DNA from: Utricularia gibba
Lineage: Eukaryota; Streptophyta; Magnoliopsida; Lamiales; Lentibulariaceae
DNA: 64,000 nt
Assembly: GCA_002189035.1 (NCBI GenBank)
Contig: NEEC01000018.1
Location: 2,294,001-2,358,000 of the forward strand
Reading direction: 5' to 3'
Of the stretch, positions 33,096 to 45,159 are shown one piece after another (positions within the stretch are counted from its first letter, which is position 1; each line of letters begins with the position of its first letter). Position numbers and translations under genes: made by a program. The notes under the pieces were generated by a model. It ran no database searches and was not told the origin of the DNA. It saw only the letters and a list, made by a program, of their open reading frames with translations.

Positions 33096-34871
33096 ATGGT
33101 TTTCGAGGATGGGGAGACGCCTAGAAGCCCAGAGGCGGAACTTGGAATGCAAGTTGAGGATCTGTGGGATGTGCAGGAGCCGCAATTGAGCCCGACCGAG
33201 AAACTCAATGCTTGCTTTGAGAGCATTCCCGTGTCTGATTTTCCTGCTGCCCCCTCGTCGCAAGGTCACTCTTGCTAGCCTAGTTTACGGTTATTCTCTC
33301 AATTCAGCTGGTGTTTGGCTGTTGATTGTTGTGGGTTTTTGTTTCCAGTTGTTGAAATAAGATCGGACTCTAGTTTGGCGGAGGCGGTGAGGCTCCTGGC
33401 CCAGAACAAGATTTTAAGTGCACCTGTGGTGGATGTCAAGGCTGCGGAGGATGCGAGTTGGATCGACAGATACATTGGTGTCGTCGAATTTGCCGGGATC
33501 GTCGTTTGGATTTTGCATCAGGTTGGGAAGACACTGGGGAACAACATCATCATTATTGTATCGTACAAGAGCTTGATTTCATTATACTGTTTTGGTTGCA
33601 GTCTGAAAATATGGAAGGGAGCAGCGATTCTGTAGACATTTGGGGAGGTGATGATGTTGCTCCTGCAATTGCAGCAGCGGCAGCTTCAGGTATGTCTTCT
33701 CCGAGGTTCAGGAGCAAGCATCCTGAGTCCCCGACTGCAACTAGTGGGAACTTCTTCGAGACCCTCACTTCTTCTACCTTGTACAAGAACACAAAGGTGA
33801 GGTCTTCGCTTTGCCTTGATCATTTCCGCTCATTTAAACTCATTATAGATGAAAACCATCATTTCTTGGAAAGTATTCTTTGCCCTGCTGCATTTTTGAA
33901 GGAACTCATGTTTGTTCCATGCTTGGCTTGGCTATGTAAACCTTGGGTCAGGTGGGAGACATATCCGGGTCATTCCGGTGGGCGCCATTTTTGGCTTTGC
34001 AAGGATCCAACTCGTTTTTGACAATGCTGTTGCTGCTGTCCAAGTACAGAATGAAGAGCATCCCTGTTGTGAGTTCAGATGGATCCAAGATTGACAGCAT
34101 CGTCACTCAGAGTGCTGTGATTCATATGCTCCAAGAATGCGCTGGTTTGCCCTGGTTCGAGAGCTGGGGCTCCAAGAAGCTCTCCGAACTTGGCCTCCCC
34201 CTGATGAAATCCAGCCGCTTAATAAAGGTACCCCTCTGAAAATACAAAAACTCTTGCTCTCTTGCTTGTGATCGTTGAAATGCCAAAATTTAAACGGAAG
34301 AGAACAGGACTGATTTGGCGACATGGCAGGTATATGAAGATGAACCAGTACTCCAGGCCTTTAAGGTGATGAGGCAGAAGGCTGTGGGAGCAGTCCCTGT
34401 TGTTGCTAGAGATGAAAGTGGGAACAAGGCGATTGGGAACATAAGTATCAGAGACATACAGTTTCTTCTCATAGCGCCAGAAATCTACAAGGATTACAGG
34501 TATGAGTTGGTTTTGATACTGTTTTGTCTAAGCAGCAGAGCAAAATTGAGATAGCTTATGCAATCTGAGACAGGTCAATCACTGCAAAGAACTTCTTGAC
34601 ATCAGTAAGAAGTTACCTGGAGGATAATGAGAAGGAGTCCCCGTTGGTGAGTGGAATGGTGACATGCAGGAGAAGTGATACACTGAAACAAGTGATATCA
34701 AAACTAGATTCGATGAAAATCCATCGCATATATGTGATGGACGAGGATGAGAATCTGGAAGGTGTGATCACTCTGAGAGACATAATTTCAAGACTGGTGC
34801 ATGAACCTCGTGGTTATTTTGGAGATTTCTTTGATGGTGTCCTGCCTCTTCCTGCAAATAGCCGAGTATGA
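33096..34871 (+). CDS. CBS-domain protein, SNF1-related kinase regulatory gamma-like (At1g69800 type)
   Basis: A four-CBS protein related to the gamma subunit of SnRK1; CBS pairs bind adenine nucleotides and regulate the kinase. Exons are 33096-33264, 33349-33521, 33602-33796, 33952-34227, 34330-34499 and 34574-34871 (426 residues), with clean phases. The N-terminus MVFEDGETPRSPEAELGMQV and LWDVQEPQLSPTEKLNACFE is diagnostic for this group. CBS units are visible at ILSAPVVDVKAAEDASWIDR, then KYRMKSIPVVSSDGSKIDSI, then KAVGAVPVVARDESGNKAIG, then KIHRIYVMDEDENLEGVITL, each followed by a helix. The end HEPRGYFGDFFDGVLPLP is also family-specific. A Ser-rich linker between CBS 1 and 2 (PRFRSKHPESPTATSG) is variable in the family. 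No break was found. Confidence 0.93.
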
Positions 34872-35088
34872 GATTCATTCAGAAAGCCAACCTTCTTCCC
34901 CTCCGGTGTTGTTCTGTGTTGTGGCCGAAGTACGTGCATGTGTTCTGTCAAGGCACTAGTCATAGTTTACTATGGCTTGGGGAGGAGCAACTAGTCATAG
35001 TTTCAGTTTCTTCATCGAGGAGCTTTTCAAGTCAGTTCGAAAGCGAATGTGAGACAAAATTGTTTTAATGTGCAAACGGAACAAGCAG

Positions 35089-35964
35089 CTAGGTGAGTTG
35101 CCTAGGCTTCACATATCCTAATTCGATCAGCTTATGAACTAGTTTCTTCTCAGCATTTACCTGAAGCCACAAAAATGAAAGTGGCATTGCCATGTGCTGC
35201 AATTCAAGAATAAACTGTAGAAAACGTGAATGAAAGATCTCACCTCAAACATGGGAGCGTTCTTGGGTAAGTTGCAAGCAAGAACGATGCTAAGGCCAGT
35301 CTTGAGCACTGGAAAACCAACCCGAATCAATGATGATGGCGTAGCAATAGCGTAACACAAAACGCATTACCTAATCGACGAGCAATGTTCATCCCGGTGT
35401 TATCAGCACACCCGCCGATCAGCGTCGTCACGCCCACAGAAGTGTACTGTTCTTACACTAGCAATGAGACAGATGGATATACCAGGAAATGAATCAAAGC
35501 ATGGTTAATCAAAATTCACCAACTCACTGAACGTGCAGGCGGTGCAGTAGCGTACAAATGGCCCAACTTAGAAGAGTCGTTGCAGCCGATCCACACATAA
35601 ATCTGGATTAACGAAAGAGTTAACGCATAGCAAAAAGATAAATCAAACTCCACCCCACATAAGAAAATCGTGGTATTCTTGCGAAAGGAGACTGCTTGTT
35701 CTGAGTTCTGAAAAAACCCCACGCCAAATATTTAGCATCATCCCTTCTGCACCATTAGAAAGAAAGAAAAACAAAGCGACTTTTTTACCGGAGTTGCGGT
35801 ACCTGCTTTTGAAGGCGAATTATCTGAAAATGGAGAACACCATCATCTGATGGCTCTGAAAAGCACGTAACTTCCACTCCATCCTGAAGCTCAGGGTTTT
35901 TCCCAGAAGCAGCAGGCTCGCTCCCGATCCCATCAATCGGATGTCTTCGTTTTAGGTCATCCAT
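35089..35964 (-). CDS. PSMG4: Proteasome assembly chaperone 4 (PSMG4/PAC4)
   Basis: PAC4 pairs with PAC3 and helps assemble the alpha ring of the 20S proteasome core. Exons are 35964-35803, 35602-35528, 35446-35371, 35308-35244 and 35160-35089 (149 residues), and phases 0-0-1-0 fit. The N-terminus is MDDLKRRHPIDGIGSEPAAS, followed by LQDGVEVTCFSEPSDDGVLH and FQIIRLQKQ. The core reads IYVWIGCNDSSKLGHLYATA, then VTTLIGGCADNTGMNIARRL and VLKTGLSIVLACNLPKNAPM. It ends KKLVHKLIELGYVKP. An open frame inside intron 1 (35516-35722) reads into exon 2 but is not part of the mature product. The gene is convergent with the CBS gene (218 bp) and divergent from PIG-U. Confidence 0.92.
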
Positions 35965-36370
35965 CCCTCAGCTACCAGGATTCAGATTTCAGAGGGCAAC
36001 CTCCGAGCCACGAGAGGGCCAAATTTGAAAGTTATGTTGGGCCACTGTTTGTGGGCTTGTAGTGTACTGGCCCACACACATGGTAAAAAAATAAGGCTGA
36101 TGCTATTTACCCAACTCCTGCATCTTTTCCTTCTTCATCAGCACTCTGGGGTCTTCAGTGTCCTCTCTTCCTTCGTCTCCTGCAAGAATAAGAGTACCTG
36201 AGAAAAGAGGACTTTGGGAAATGGCTCTTCGATTCTACGGAAAGCAGGTTTGTCAAGGGTTTCAACGCTGTTCTTGATGATTTTGGCGTTCTTTTTACTG
36301 GTGAAGCCACTCCGGGTAGGAACTTCGCATTTGATCTTAAAGTGAAGCCCATCGTTCTTCCGAGAAATCG
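35965..36370. promoter_or_regulatory. Bidirectional promoter region between PSMG4 and PIG-U
   Basis: Only 406 bp separate the two start codons, so both core promoters and leaders must lie here. The stretch 36150-36350 has a minus-strand open frame without a domain. No clear TATA box is seen, as is common for housekeeping genes. Confidence 0.45.
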
Positions 36371-39300
36371 ATGGAGGAGACAGTGGGAAATGAGATTAAG
36401 AAAGAGCGGTTTGGGTTTTGGAAGTGGGCATTTGCGTCATTTTTTTTCAGGCTAATTTTGAGTTATTTCTCCGAAAGTCTCAACCTCTCTGCTCGCCCAG
36501 AAGTTACCACTCCGCTCACTAGCCTGCGCCGATGTATATTCCCTCCTCCATTTCTCAGAATGTTTTTTTGTTTTAAATAATAGCATGCGCTTATGGTAAT
36601 GGTGGGATTGTTTGATCTTGTTTATGGACCCTGTTTTAGTGGCAGAAGGCTACTGGTTACAGCAGCTTGGAATGTCACCTTATTCTGGTGCGTGCAATTT
36701 CCTTCCTTCAGTTTTGGGATGCTTTGGTTTCATGCTGAATTTCAGAAATATAATATAGTCGTTGTGCAGGTTCCATGTACCACGGGTCACCTCTTTTGCT
36801 GCCTATTCTGGGTCCTCTTACTGTTAAAAAGTACGTACTTTCCCTACTAACGTTATGGAACAATTTGTTGCTCGCAAGTTCAGGGATTTACAGCAAAGAT
36901 TAATTTATAAGAATGCGTTATGCAGAATCTACGAACAGCCTAGTCAAGTACCATGCTGGTACGCAATTACTCTTGTCTCTTATAAGTGCACTACTGTTAT
37001 ACTAATACACTCAGTTCATTTAGCCCACGGGTCAGTTTGCTTCGAATGCTGGATTTATGTGAATAGAAGACGAGCATGTCGTGTCAACGTCTACCTAACA
37101 TAACACACTCTTTGTTTGTAGAAAACAATAAGTAATACTTTTAATGCATGATCTATACGGCATCGAACGGTCAATCATGCTATAAATGTAAAGTCCTGAG
37201 TTATATGTGCATAACAGCATTGTATGCTACTCTTTCCTGAGTTATATGTGCATTCTTGCAAATTACTAACTCCTGCTTCCCACAATCTTTAGTCAAATAT
37301 TGATTTGTTCGGTGACTGACAGTCCTTTGGATGTAGCCTGGTGTCTGCAGTTGCAGATCTTCTAGCTGCATATCTTATCCGAGAAACTGGACGCCGTCTC
37401 GTAGCTGCACATACCCACAATTTGGCATCCCTAGGAATCTGTAGGACTTTGAAAAGCATAGGTAGTCAGTTGTTGCCAATGGTTGGCATTAGAAATTTTA
37501 CACACTCCTTTTTCCTCCATTTAGCTTTAAATCCATAAAACTGATGGAATAAAATAATGCTTTTCAGATTTTCTTCCATCTGGTGATATTGCTGCCATGG
37601 TTTATTTATGGAACCCATTCACTGTTGTATCTTGCATTGGATTTAACACAACTCCTCTAGAGAACTTATTTATCATTTTGTCTGTATATGGTGCTTCAGC
37701 TGGTATGAAACAAGAGTTGATTACCTTTTTTAGTTGATTACATTTATCAGAAGTCCTAGTAAATTCATTCACTCCATTCAGGACTGGTTCCTTTGTCAGC
37801 CTTTGGTTGGGTAATAGCATCACATTTGTCACTCTACCCATTGATTCTGGTCATTCCGGTATGAATTGTTATAGATAGTTATTATTTGTCCACATTGCTT
37901 TTTGTCTATGAATTAGCCCTTATTGCTTCAGTATTGCCTTTTTTTCCCCCAGATTATCCTTATACTAGGTTTTGGTCTGGATACACCCCCAAGGAAATTG
38001 CTTGTTCAGAGTAACTCGCCTACAGATGGGGGAAATCAGATTAAGTTATCGTCATCATGTGGCAAATTTACAAGAAATACACGTTTTTGTTGGATAAATG
38101 TCGCTTCCTTTTTCATATGGGCCTCTATATGGATGTCCTATGTGCTAGTACTATGCAGTCTCTCCATGAAGGGGCATGGGGGTCTTTACGAGATGCTTAG
38201 GAGGTGCAATATATCATTATTTTTCTTTATAAATTTACTCTTGTACCAGATAAAAATTTCGAGCATGGAATTGACTTCCTTTAGATATCTGGCAGTATGA
38301 TTTCCTTTCTATGCACATTGCACTCCCTGCCTCTTGAACTTTAGTTGTGTTTCAAGCTCATTTATGTCCTTTGGCATTTTTATGCCACAAGCTAAAAATT
38401 ACTGTAAACCATCATACTTTCAGCATCGCTAGACAACAATAATGTTAAAAGGGATCTTTCTGATCACTGACAGTCTCTCATATGCTTTAAAATACTTTTT
38501 TTTTTAATTTTGATTATCCTTATTAATTGCTTCAAAGCCTTTTTACAGGACTTGTGGGTTTATACTTACTGCCAAGGATTTGTCTCCAAATATAGGTGTT
38601 TTTTGGTAAGTTGCAGGTGGTTCAGTTGTTACTGAGTGTGCATTTTGTTGATGGCCTTTGTTTTCATCTATTAGTCATTTGGCTTCATATTGCAGGTACT
38701 TTTTCGCTGAAGTATTTGACTTTTTCCGAAACTTTTTCTTAATGGTTTTTCATGCAAATATCCTGTTTATGGCATTGCCTCTGGCCATACGTCTAAATCA
38801 TAGGCCATGCTTTTTGGCTTTTGTGTACGTGGCAATCTCATCAATGTTGAAGTCTTATCCTTCAGTGAGCTCTCTAACCGAATTTACCATATTTTACTGC
38901 TGTCTGTTTTCGCATATCTCTTTCTATTATTTATTCATCTACATTTCACTGCCAAGGTACTCCTGTATCTTGTTGCCCTAATTTTACAAGTTGTCTCTCG
39001 GCTGCTTATATTTCACTGGCACCCACCTACATGTACCATGCCAAGGATTTTTGAATTTGCTTAAATGAGTTGTATAGATATCAAAAGTCTTAATTTCCTC
39101 CTGTATTGGAACAACTTAGTGTCTTTTCGGTGTTGCTCGTGTCCATTTGTCATGAAGTGGTATTTTAGGAGAATATAGAAAATTATTAGTTTTACGAAAG
39201 TTGAAAGATCTTGATTTTTATATAGCACAAAGCTCTTTTCTTGCATAGTAAACACAACATGTTTAAGTTTATTGATGGCTGTACAAAACTCTTGAAACAT

Positions 39301-40203
39301 TGCTGAAAGCTGAGACTACATATGACATTTCGATCAGCTGAACTTATTATCATACCTATCTAATGTTAATTTGTTTTAAGGTTGGCGATGCTGCTTTGTA
39401 TCTCAGTTTACTGGCTTTTTTCGTCAATGAGTTGGCAGGTCTATTTCCTCATTCCACTCTCTCTGCGTACACCGTAAACAGATTTTTATTCCACAAGTTT
39501 CATAAAATATCATGAATTATTTGACCGTAGAAATGCAATATTCGTTCTTCCTTTCTGGTGGATATGCCGGTGTATTTCTCTTGAGTCCTGTAATGCACAA
39601 TCTATGGATTTGGAGAGTAAGTATCCGTGTATGGAGATTGAAATTCATTATCATGGGAACTGAAAATCATGTTTGTTTTGACCACGCATTTTTCCTCTCT
39701 CAGGGAACTGGGAATGCTAACTTCTATTATGCAACATCAATGGCCTATGCTTGCTTCCAGGTCTTGTCTTTTCCATAATGTTTGCTTCATTGCGTACTTA
39801 AATTGTTAGAACCGTAGATATGCTATTATGAGAGAGCCTCTCTTAAGCATACCCAATTGGTCTGTCTCAATATTGCTGAAATTTTCAACACAGCCTGTCG
39901 CTTTGTAGTGGACTTAAACCTACCGGTTTCTCTGTTCTCACCTGTCCCGGATAAAGAATCACCCATTCGATGATTGCCCCAGAGTAGTGCAACGCTTTTT
40001 TTCAGAATGGATCACTTTTCTGAGCATGAAATGGAGTTTCTAGTGTTGCCCACTGTTCTGGACTCACATCCTTCCTCGTTCCTTTTATGCAGATTGTTCT
40101 CATTGTCGAGGCCGTGTCGACAATGCTGAACTACGACAGGAAGATCAGGAAAATCTGCATCACTGCGGAAAGCTTGAAACACGAGCCGGCTCAAGCATCT
40201 TGA
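36371..40203 (+). CDS. PIGU: GPI transamidase subunit PIG-U (one frameshift)
   Basis: PIG-U is a multi-pass ER subunit of the GPI transamidase, thought to recognise the GPI anchor. Exons are 36371-36533, 36640-36687, 36770-36830, 36926-36958, 37337-37440, 37568-37702, 37782-37858, 37953-38203, 38549-38605, 38696-38864, 39381-39437, 39531-39616, 39704-39760 and 40093-40203. Landmarks are SARPEVTTPLTSLRR, YHGSPLLLPILGPL, PSGDIAAMVYLWNPFTV, FFAEVFDFFRNFFLMVFHAN, LPLAIRLNHRPCFLAFVYVA, LKSYPSVGDAALYLSL, SPVMHNLWIWRGTGNANFYY. In exon 11 the frame breaks after LSLLAF: the run TTTTT at 39416-39420 needs one more T to read FFVNELAEMQYSFFL. With it the protein is 469 residues. Tiny exon 4 was placed by matching length to the family. 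Confidence 0.9.
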
Positions 40204-40562
40204 GAATGTTCATCAGGAGACTCACAGAACTCTTAAACTTCAAAGTGGAAATATCCAACAAATGTTGCTTCGAATCCATTGGGGCTTCTCTTTTCAGTAT
40301 AATGTTATGGGCCTGGGGTCCAATATCACGGAATGGGCTTTACTCGAATCATTTATTAGGGCAGTTATTTCATATTTCCCATTTTATTTTAATAAAATAA
40401 TGATTCGCAGTCTCGTTCTTGTCGTCTTCTTTTTGAGCGGGTTCTCATCTCTCCCTTCCGATTTCCCAACTCGCGCGTTTTCGGTTAAAATCTCTTAACG
40501 GATCGGAATCTCAGTCTCTGTTTTTTATACATTTTGTTGGTTGGTGTGTAGCAGCGTTTGAG

Positions 40563-42633
40563 ATGATGGTGTGGGTAGTGCTAATTCTGGCTCTAATTTT
40601 GTTGTGGTTTGTTTCTCTTGCCAAAATTCTTCAAAGGGTGCCTTCGGTTGATGCTTTCGTGAATGATGGTACTCTGGTTCCTTCATATTTTACGCAAATC
40701 ATGAAGAACTTGAGACTAATCTTTCCAACTATTTCAGATGGGATTTCCCCGAGGAATGTCATGCTCCTTATTGCTCATCCTGATGACGAATCTATGTAAG
40801 CTCAATTTACCAACAGATTGATCTTGTCTTTCTATATTTTACATGTGAATGTAGCGTGTAATTGCTATTCTTTCTGATTTAGTTCAACCATGAAGTTTAA
40901 CTGAGATGCTGTAGTTAATCTTATTGCATTCCATGTTTCGCAGGTTTTTTACTCCTACGATCAGCTACCTGACTTCACGGGGTCACAATTTGCACATTCT
41001 TTGCATTTCGACTGGTAAAATCTTTGTGCTTGATGTTGATATGTTCCTTGATCATGATGTGTTACTGAGCCAGTTTTTATATATACCCAGCAGCTAAATT
41101 ATTTTACAACGCTATGGCTATCGTGTTCCTAAAGTGAAGAGAAAAGAAAACAGTTTAATTGAAAATAGAAGATAATTAGATAGTTCGTCTGCAACTTTGG
41201 GACTCCACGCATTTTGGATAACGGTGCAACTCACAGAAAACTACTAGTGCAGTGATTTCTAATGAAAAAAAAGTCTGGACATTGTTGGTTAATGGGGCTT
41301 TTTATAGGTCAATTGCTGCTTGTTATTATTTTAGGCAATGCTGATGGCTTGGGAAGTATCAGGAAAAATGAGCTCTACTTAGCCTCTGCTGTTTTGAAGG
41401 TCAATCTCAACCTTCAGTCATTGTTTCGTTATCTTCCCTCATTTGACAACACCAGCTTCGTACTGTATTTGTATGCTGAACGTTTGTTAACATTAGGTTG
41501 AATTGTGGCTGAGTTTTGTTTTCTAAAATTCGTTATTGCAGATATATCCTCATCGAGTAAAGATTCTGGATCATCCAGATCTTCAGGTTCCTTAAGAGTT
41601 GTTGAGTTATTTCATATTTTAGTACATGATATATAGGTTTTGGAGTAGCTATCATTTGAAGTCTTTGTAAATAGGATGGCTTTGGAAAAAAGTGGAACTT
41701 GCATCTTTTAGCAAAGATTATCGATGAGGAGGCACGTGCTCATTCCATCAACATGGTAATGCCTGTTCCATTGGTATCTGAAATTCACAGTACAATTTAA
41801 TTGTATAACTACAGGCTATGCTCTTTTGAAAAAGCATTCCATGATATGTGGTTCTTTTTTAAAAAAATCAGATCGTCACTTTTGACAATTATGGTATTTC
41901 TGGGCATTGCAACCACTACGACTTGAACCACGGAGTACGGTGAGAATTATTTGTTGTGTTTTCCTTCTATTTTCCTTTATGATTTCGTGGGGGAAAAAAA
42001 GGCTTCAATATAGTACCATGACTGCATCTAGACGGCGATTCTGTTGCAATGAAAATTTCGTATTCTATTCAACGACTTGCCAAACGAGAATTCCCTAGAA
42101 ATTTCTTGTTGGTTAATTTTCATCAATGCAATCCGAAATCCGTGTTGCTGATAGCTACTCCTTTTTTTCTCAGAAAACTTCTTAGTTCTGATTCAAGAAA
42201 GGATCTTCAAGTATGGGAGCTTGTAAGTTAACTCTTGTAAACATGCTCACACTAGTCCTTTATCAACCACAAGCCATTATGGTTCAAGAGGCCTTTCACC
42301 TCAGTCAGTATAGGTTTTCATATAGGTGAGCAACAACATTGTGCACAAGTACATCGGGCCCATTGGCATTTGGCTGTCGTTACACAATAGACTTGTAAAG
42401 GATGGACGAGCACAATGCTTGCCCAACAGGGATCTACTTCAGACTTACGCTGCCATGTCTCAGCATTCCAGCCAATGGGTTTGGTCCGTCTGCCTTGTTC
42501 TCTTACTGTAAATCAGCTTCTTTTATGTGGCTGTGAGCCGGTCAGTTACTCTTTCCTTTTTTACAGGTTTCGAAAACTTTTTGTCGCATTTTCAAGCTAT
42601 ACCTATTACAACACCCTCAAGAAAGTTGAGTGA
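40563..42633 (+). CDS. PIGL: N-acetylglucosaminyl-phosphatidylinositol de-N-acetylase, PIG-L
   Basis: PIG-L removes acetate from GlcNAc-PI, the second step of GPI-anchor synthesis, on the cytosolic face of the ER. Exons are 40563-40795, 40944-41014, 41335-41399, 41542-41586, 41675-41755, 41872-41939, 42174-42222, 42326-42483 and 42567-42633 (278 residues), all in phase. An N-terminal membrane anchor (VVLILALILLWFVSL) is followed by the metal-binding motif LIAHPDDESMFFTP, then LHILCISTGNADGLG, RKNELYLASAVL, VKILDHPDLQDGFGKKW, TFDNYGISGHCNHYD and the end WVWFRKLFVAFSSYTYYNTL. His and Asp ligands of the family are present. It lies 360 bp after PIG-U on the same strand. Confidence 0.94.
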
Positions 42634-42827
42634 CATCACAAGGTCCTGCTCAGAAATCTTGACGTAGAAGAAGGTAAAATTAGAACATGGGTATGTACAG
42701 ATTCTAGTTCCAGTTTGTCTGAAAGTCATTGTAATGCATGAGAATTGCGTATTGTACACTTGACTCCAGTCCATAACTACAACTCTATGTTTTCAAAGTT
42801 CGCACTTGGAACCAGATTCACAACAAT

Positions 42828-45158
42828 TTATACACAACTCCAGCCTAGAGTTTTTCTTATGCCCTTATCCTTCAACATCTGTCTCATTCGTTCTACCTCG
42901 TCCCACATCTCCAAGGAACTGTAGAAGTCGGATAGCAATATGTAGTAGCCATCATTTTCAGGATCTGCTTCAATAGCTCGCTTTGCTATCTTCACTCCCA
43001 TGTAAGCATCATTGTGCGTTTTGCAGGCACTCAACAGAGAACCCCAGACGCCACCATCGGGTTCAAAAGGCATACACAAAACAAGATCTTCAGCCTCTTT
43101 TAGAAGACCATATCGCCCATAAAGATCGACCATACAGGCGTAGTGCTTCATGGAGGGTTCAACAGGACATTTCGCCATTTTAGCGTATACGGCTTTGGCC
43201 TCCAGAAGCAAACCCGCATGCGCACAAGCTGATAGGACAGCAAGAAAGGTAACGCTGTTTGGACAAACTTCATGTTCTTCCATTTGCTGGAAAAGCTCCA
43301 CAGCTAACTTGCCATACCCATGCATCGCATAACACCAGATAATGACGTTCCAAGATACAACATCTTTTTCATTCAGCAGGTGAAATATTTCTCTTGCCAT
43401 GTCAATTTCTCCACACTTAGCGTACATATCCATCAGTGCTGTGCCAAGTGAGGCATCGCAAGGTAATCCTTGCCTGTTGATATATTCATGGACTTTTTTT
43501 CCTTCTTCAGCGGATGCTAGATGAGAGCAGGCAGACAAAACGGTCACTAGCGTTGGGATATTAGGCTTCACACCTTTAGAAATCATTTCATCGAAAATGT
43601 TCACTGCCTTCAAGGGACTACCATTATCAGCATAAGAAGACATGAGAGAGTTCCATGAAGCAATATCAGGGCTTGTTAGATTAAATAGTTTTTCTGCTAG
43701 ATGTAAATGACCACATTTCCCATACATGTTTATAAGTGAATTTACAACTGATACATTATCGAGCCACAGGCTTCTGAAAGCATGACCGTGCACTGATCTA
43801 CCAGAAGAGATTGCTCCCAATTTTGCGCATGAAGAAATCACAGACGTCAAAGTGTTAACACTAGACATAGATCTCTGATACTGCTGTTCTCTAAACAGAT
43901 TTAAACACTTCATTTCCATTCCTGCCCTTTCGTATCCTACAATCATCAAGTTCCAACACTCCTTTTCCTGATTCTTAACTAACACAAACACGTTCTCCGC
44001 AAAGACCCAAATTCCGAATCTCAAATACATTGACAGCAATGAGCTCCAGACGGTATGATCATCTAAGTAACTTCTCCTCATGATATAACAATGAAAAGCC
44101 TTCCCCTCAAGAATACTATCAGAATTGGAAAAACCAGTAATCATACAACTAATCAGCATTCCATCAGGATATAAACCCTGAGCTTGCATTCTCATGTATA
44201 AATTAAGAGATTCATAAATCAAGCCCGTCCTTGCATATGCCCCGATTACTGATGTCCAAGAAATGAGATCCTTATCAACAACTTCATTGAATGATAGCCG
44301 CGCATCCCCAACATCTCCACACTTTGAATACATTGACAAAGTAGCAGACTGAACAGCATGCGAGGATAAAATCCCAGATTTAAGCGATAACGCATGCAAG
44401 CACCTACCTTCAGCCAACATACCAGAATTCCCACAAGCTTGCAAACCGCCCTCCATTGATCGAAAATTCACTCTGACGTTATCACCACCGGTCCTATGCA
44501 TCTCGCGAAAACACTGCAATCCCTTCTCATTCTCACAGTGCTGAACAAACCCAATCAAGAGGGCAGTCCAAGCAGCAACATCTTTAGTATAAATTTCATC
44601 GAACACAAGAGAGGCACTCGCCAAGGAACCACATTTCGCATACATGTAGACTAGTGACGTCCCAACTGCTGTATTATCATGAAACAGATTAACCTTTGTG
44701 ATCAAGCAATGAGTACACATCCCAAAAGGAAGGAACCCAAGTTCAGCGCAGGCGGAAACAACCATTGGAATGGTGAATTGATTGGGAACCTCCCCGAAAA
44801 ATCGCATCTTGGTAAAGAAATCAATGGCTTCACCATAGTTTCCTTTGGAAAAATGAGCTTTAATGATTGAGTTCCAAAGAAAAACGTCTTTCTCATCGAG
44901 GGACACAAAAGTTGTAGTGGAAGAAAGCTGCCGATCAATGAGTGCATATGATGCTATCAGCTTTGAAGCTAAGAACTTGTTTTGGGCGTGACCAGTGGTA
45001 ATGCTATACGCATGAATGGGAAGTAGAAACCTTGGTTCCAACAAATTATTGGAGAGTAAATAATCTATGCGTTTGATGAGTTGAATGGCTTTCGATTCAG
45101 CAACCGATGAAGAATTGTGAAGGCGTCTGAAGAAAGTCGACGCCTTTAACACAAACAT
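42828..45158 (-). CDS. Pentatricopeptide-repeat protein, PLS class (At4g39952-like), organelle-targeted
   Basis: A sequence-specific RNA-binding PPR protein, probably imported into mitochondria to process or edit organelle transcripts. One exon, 776 residues. The N-terminus MFVLKASTFFRRLHNSSS is basic and hydroxylated, like a presequence. PPR units run through the protein, for example DVFLWNSIIKAHFSKGNYGE, DVAAWTALLIGFVQHCENEK, DLISWTSVIGAYARTGLIYE, DIASWNSLMSSYADNGSPLK, DVVSWNVIIWCYAMHGYGKL. L-type units have repeated MYAKCG and MYGKCG. The C-terminus (GGVWGSLLSACKTH, NDGYYILLSDFYSS) is an E-type end finishing LGWSCV, with no DYW domain. The frame is intact throughout. The stop codon lies 194 bp from that of PIG-L in convergent orientation. 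Confidence 0.94.
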   Translation of the reverse strand: MFVLKASTFFRRLHNSSSVAESKAIQLIKRIDYLLSNNLLEPRFLLPIHAYSITTGHAQNKFLASKLIASYALIDRQLSSTTTFVSLDEKDVFLWNSIIKAHFSKGNYGEAIDFFTKMRFFGEVPNQFTIPMVVSACAELGFLPFGMCTHCLITKVNLFHDNTAVGTSLVYMYAKCGSLASASLVFDEIYTKDVAAWTALLIGFVQHCENEKGLQCFREMHRTGGDNVRVNFRSMEGGLQACGNSGMLAEGRCLHALSLKSGILSSHAVQSATLSMYSKCGDVGDARLSFNEVVDKDLISWTSVIGAYARTGLIYESLNLYMRMQAQGLYPDGMLISCMITGFSNSDSILEGKAFHCYIMRRSYLDDHTVWSSLLSMYLRFGIWVFAENVFVLVKNQEKECWNLMIVGYERAGMEMKCLNLFREQQYQRSMSSVNTLTSVISSCAKLGAISSGRSVHGHAFRSLWLDNVSVVNSLINMYGKCGHLHLAEKLFNLTSPDIASWNSLMSSYADNGSPLKAVNIFDEMISKGVKPNIPTLVTVLSACSHLASAEEGKKVHEYINRQGLPCDASLGTALMDMYAKCGEIDMAREIFHLLNEKDVVSWNVIIWCYAMHGYGKLAVELFQQMEEHEVCPNSVTFLAVLSACAHAGLLLEAKAVYAKMAKCPVEPSMKHYACMVDLYGRYGLLKEAEDLVLCMPFEPDGGVWGSLLSACKTHNDAYMGVKIAKRAIEADPENDGYYILLSDFYSSLEMWDEVERMRQMLKDKGIRKTLGWSCV

Positions 45159-45159
45159 T

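Noticed and set aside
35516-35722. Minus-strand frame NSEQAVSFRKNTTIFLC... before PSMG4 exon 2
   Set aside because: It is intron 1 read through; homologues join LQKQ directly to IYVWIGC.
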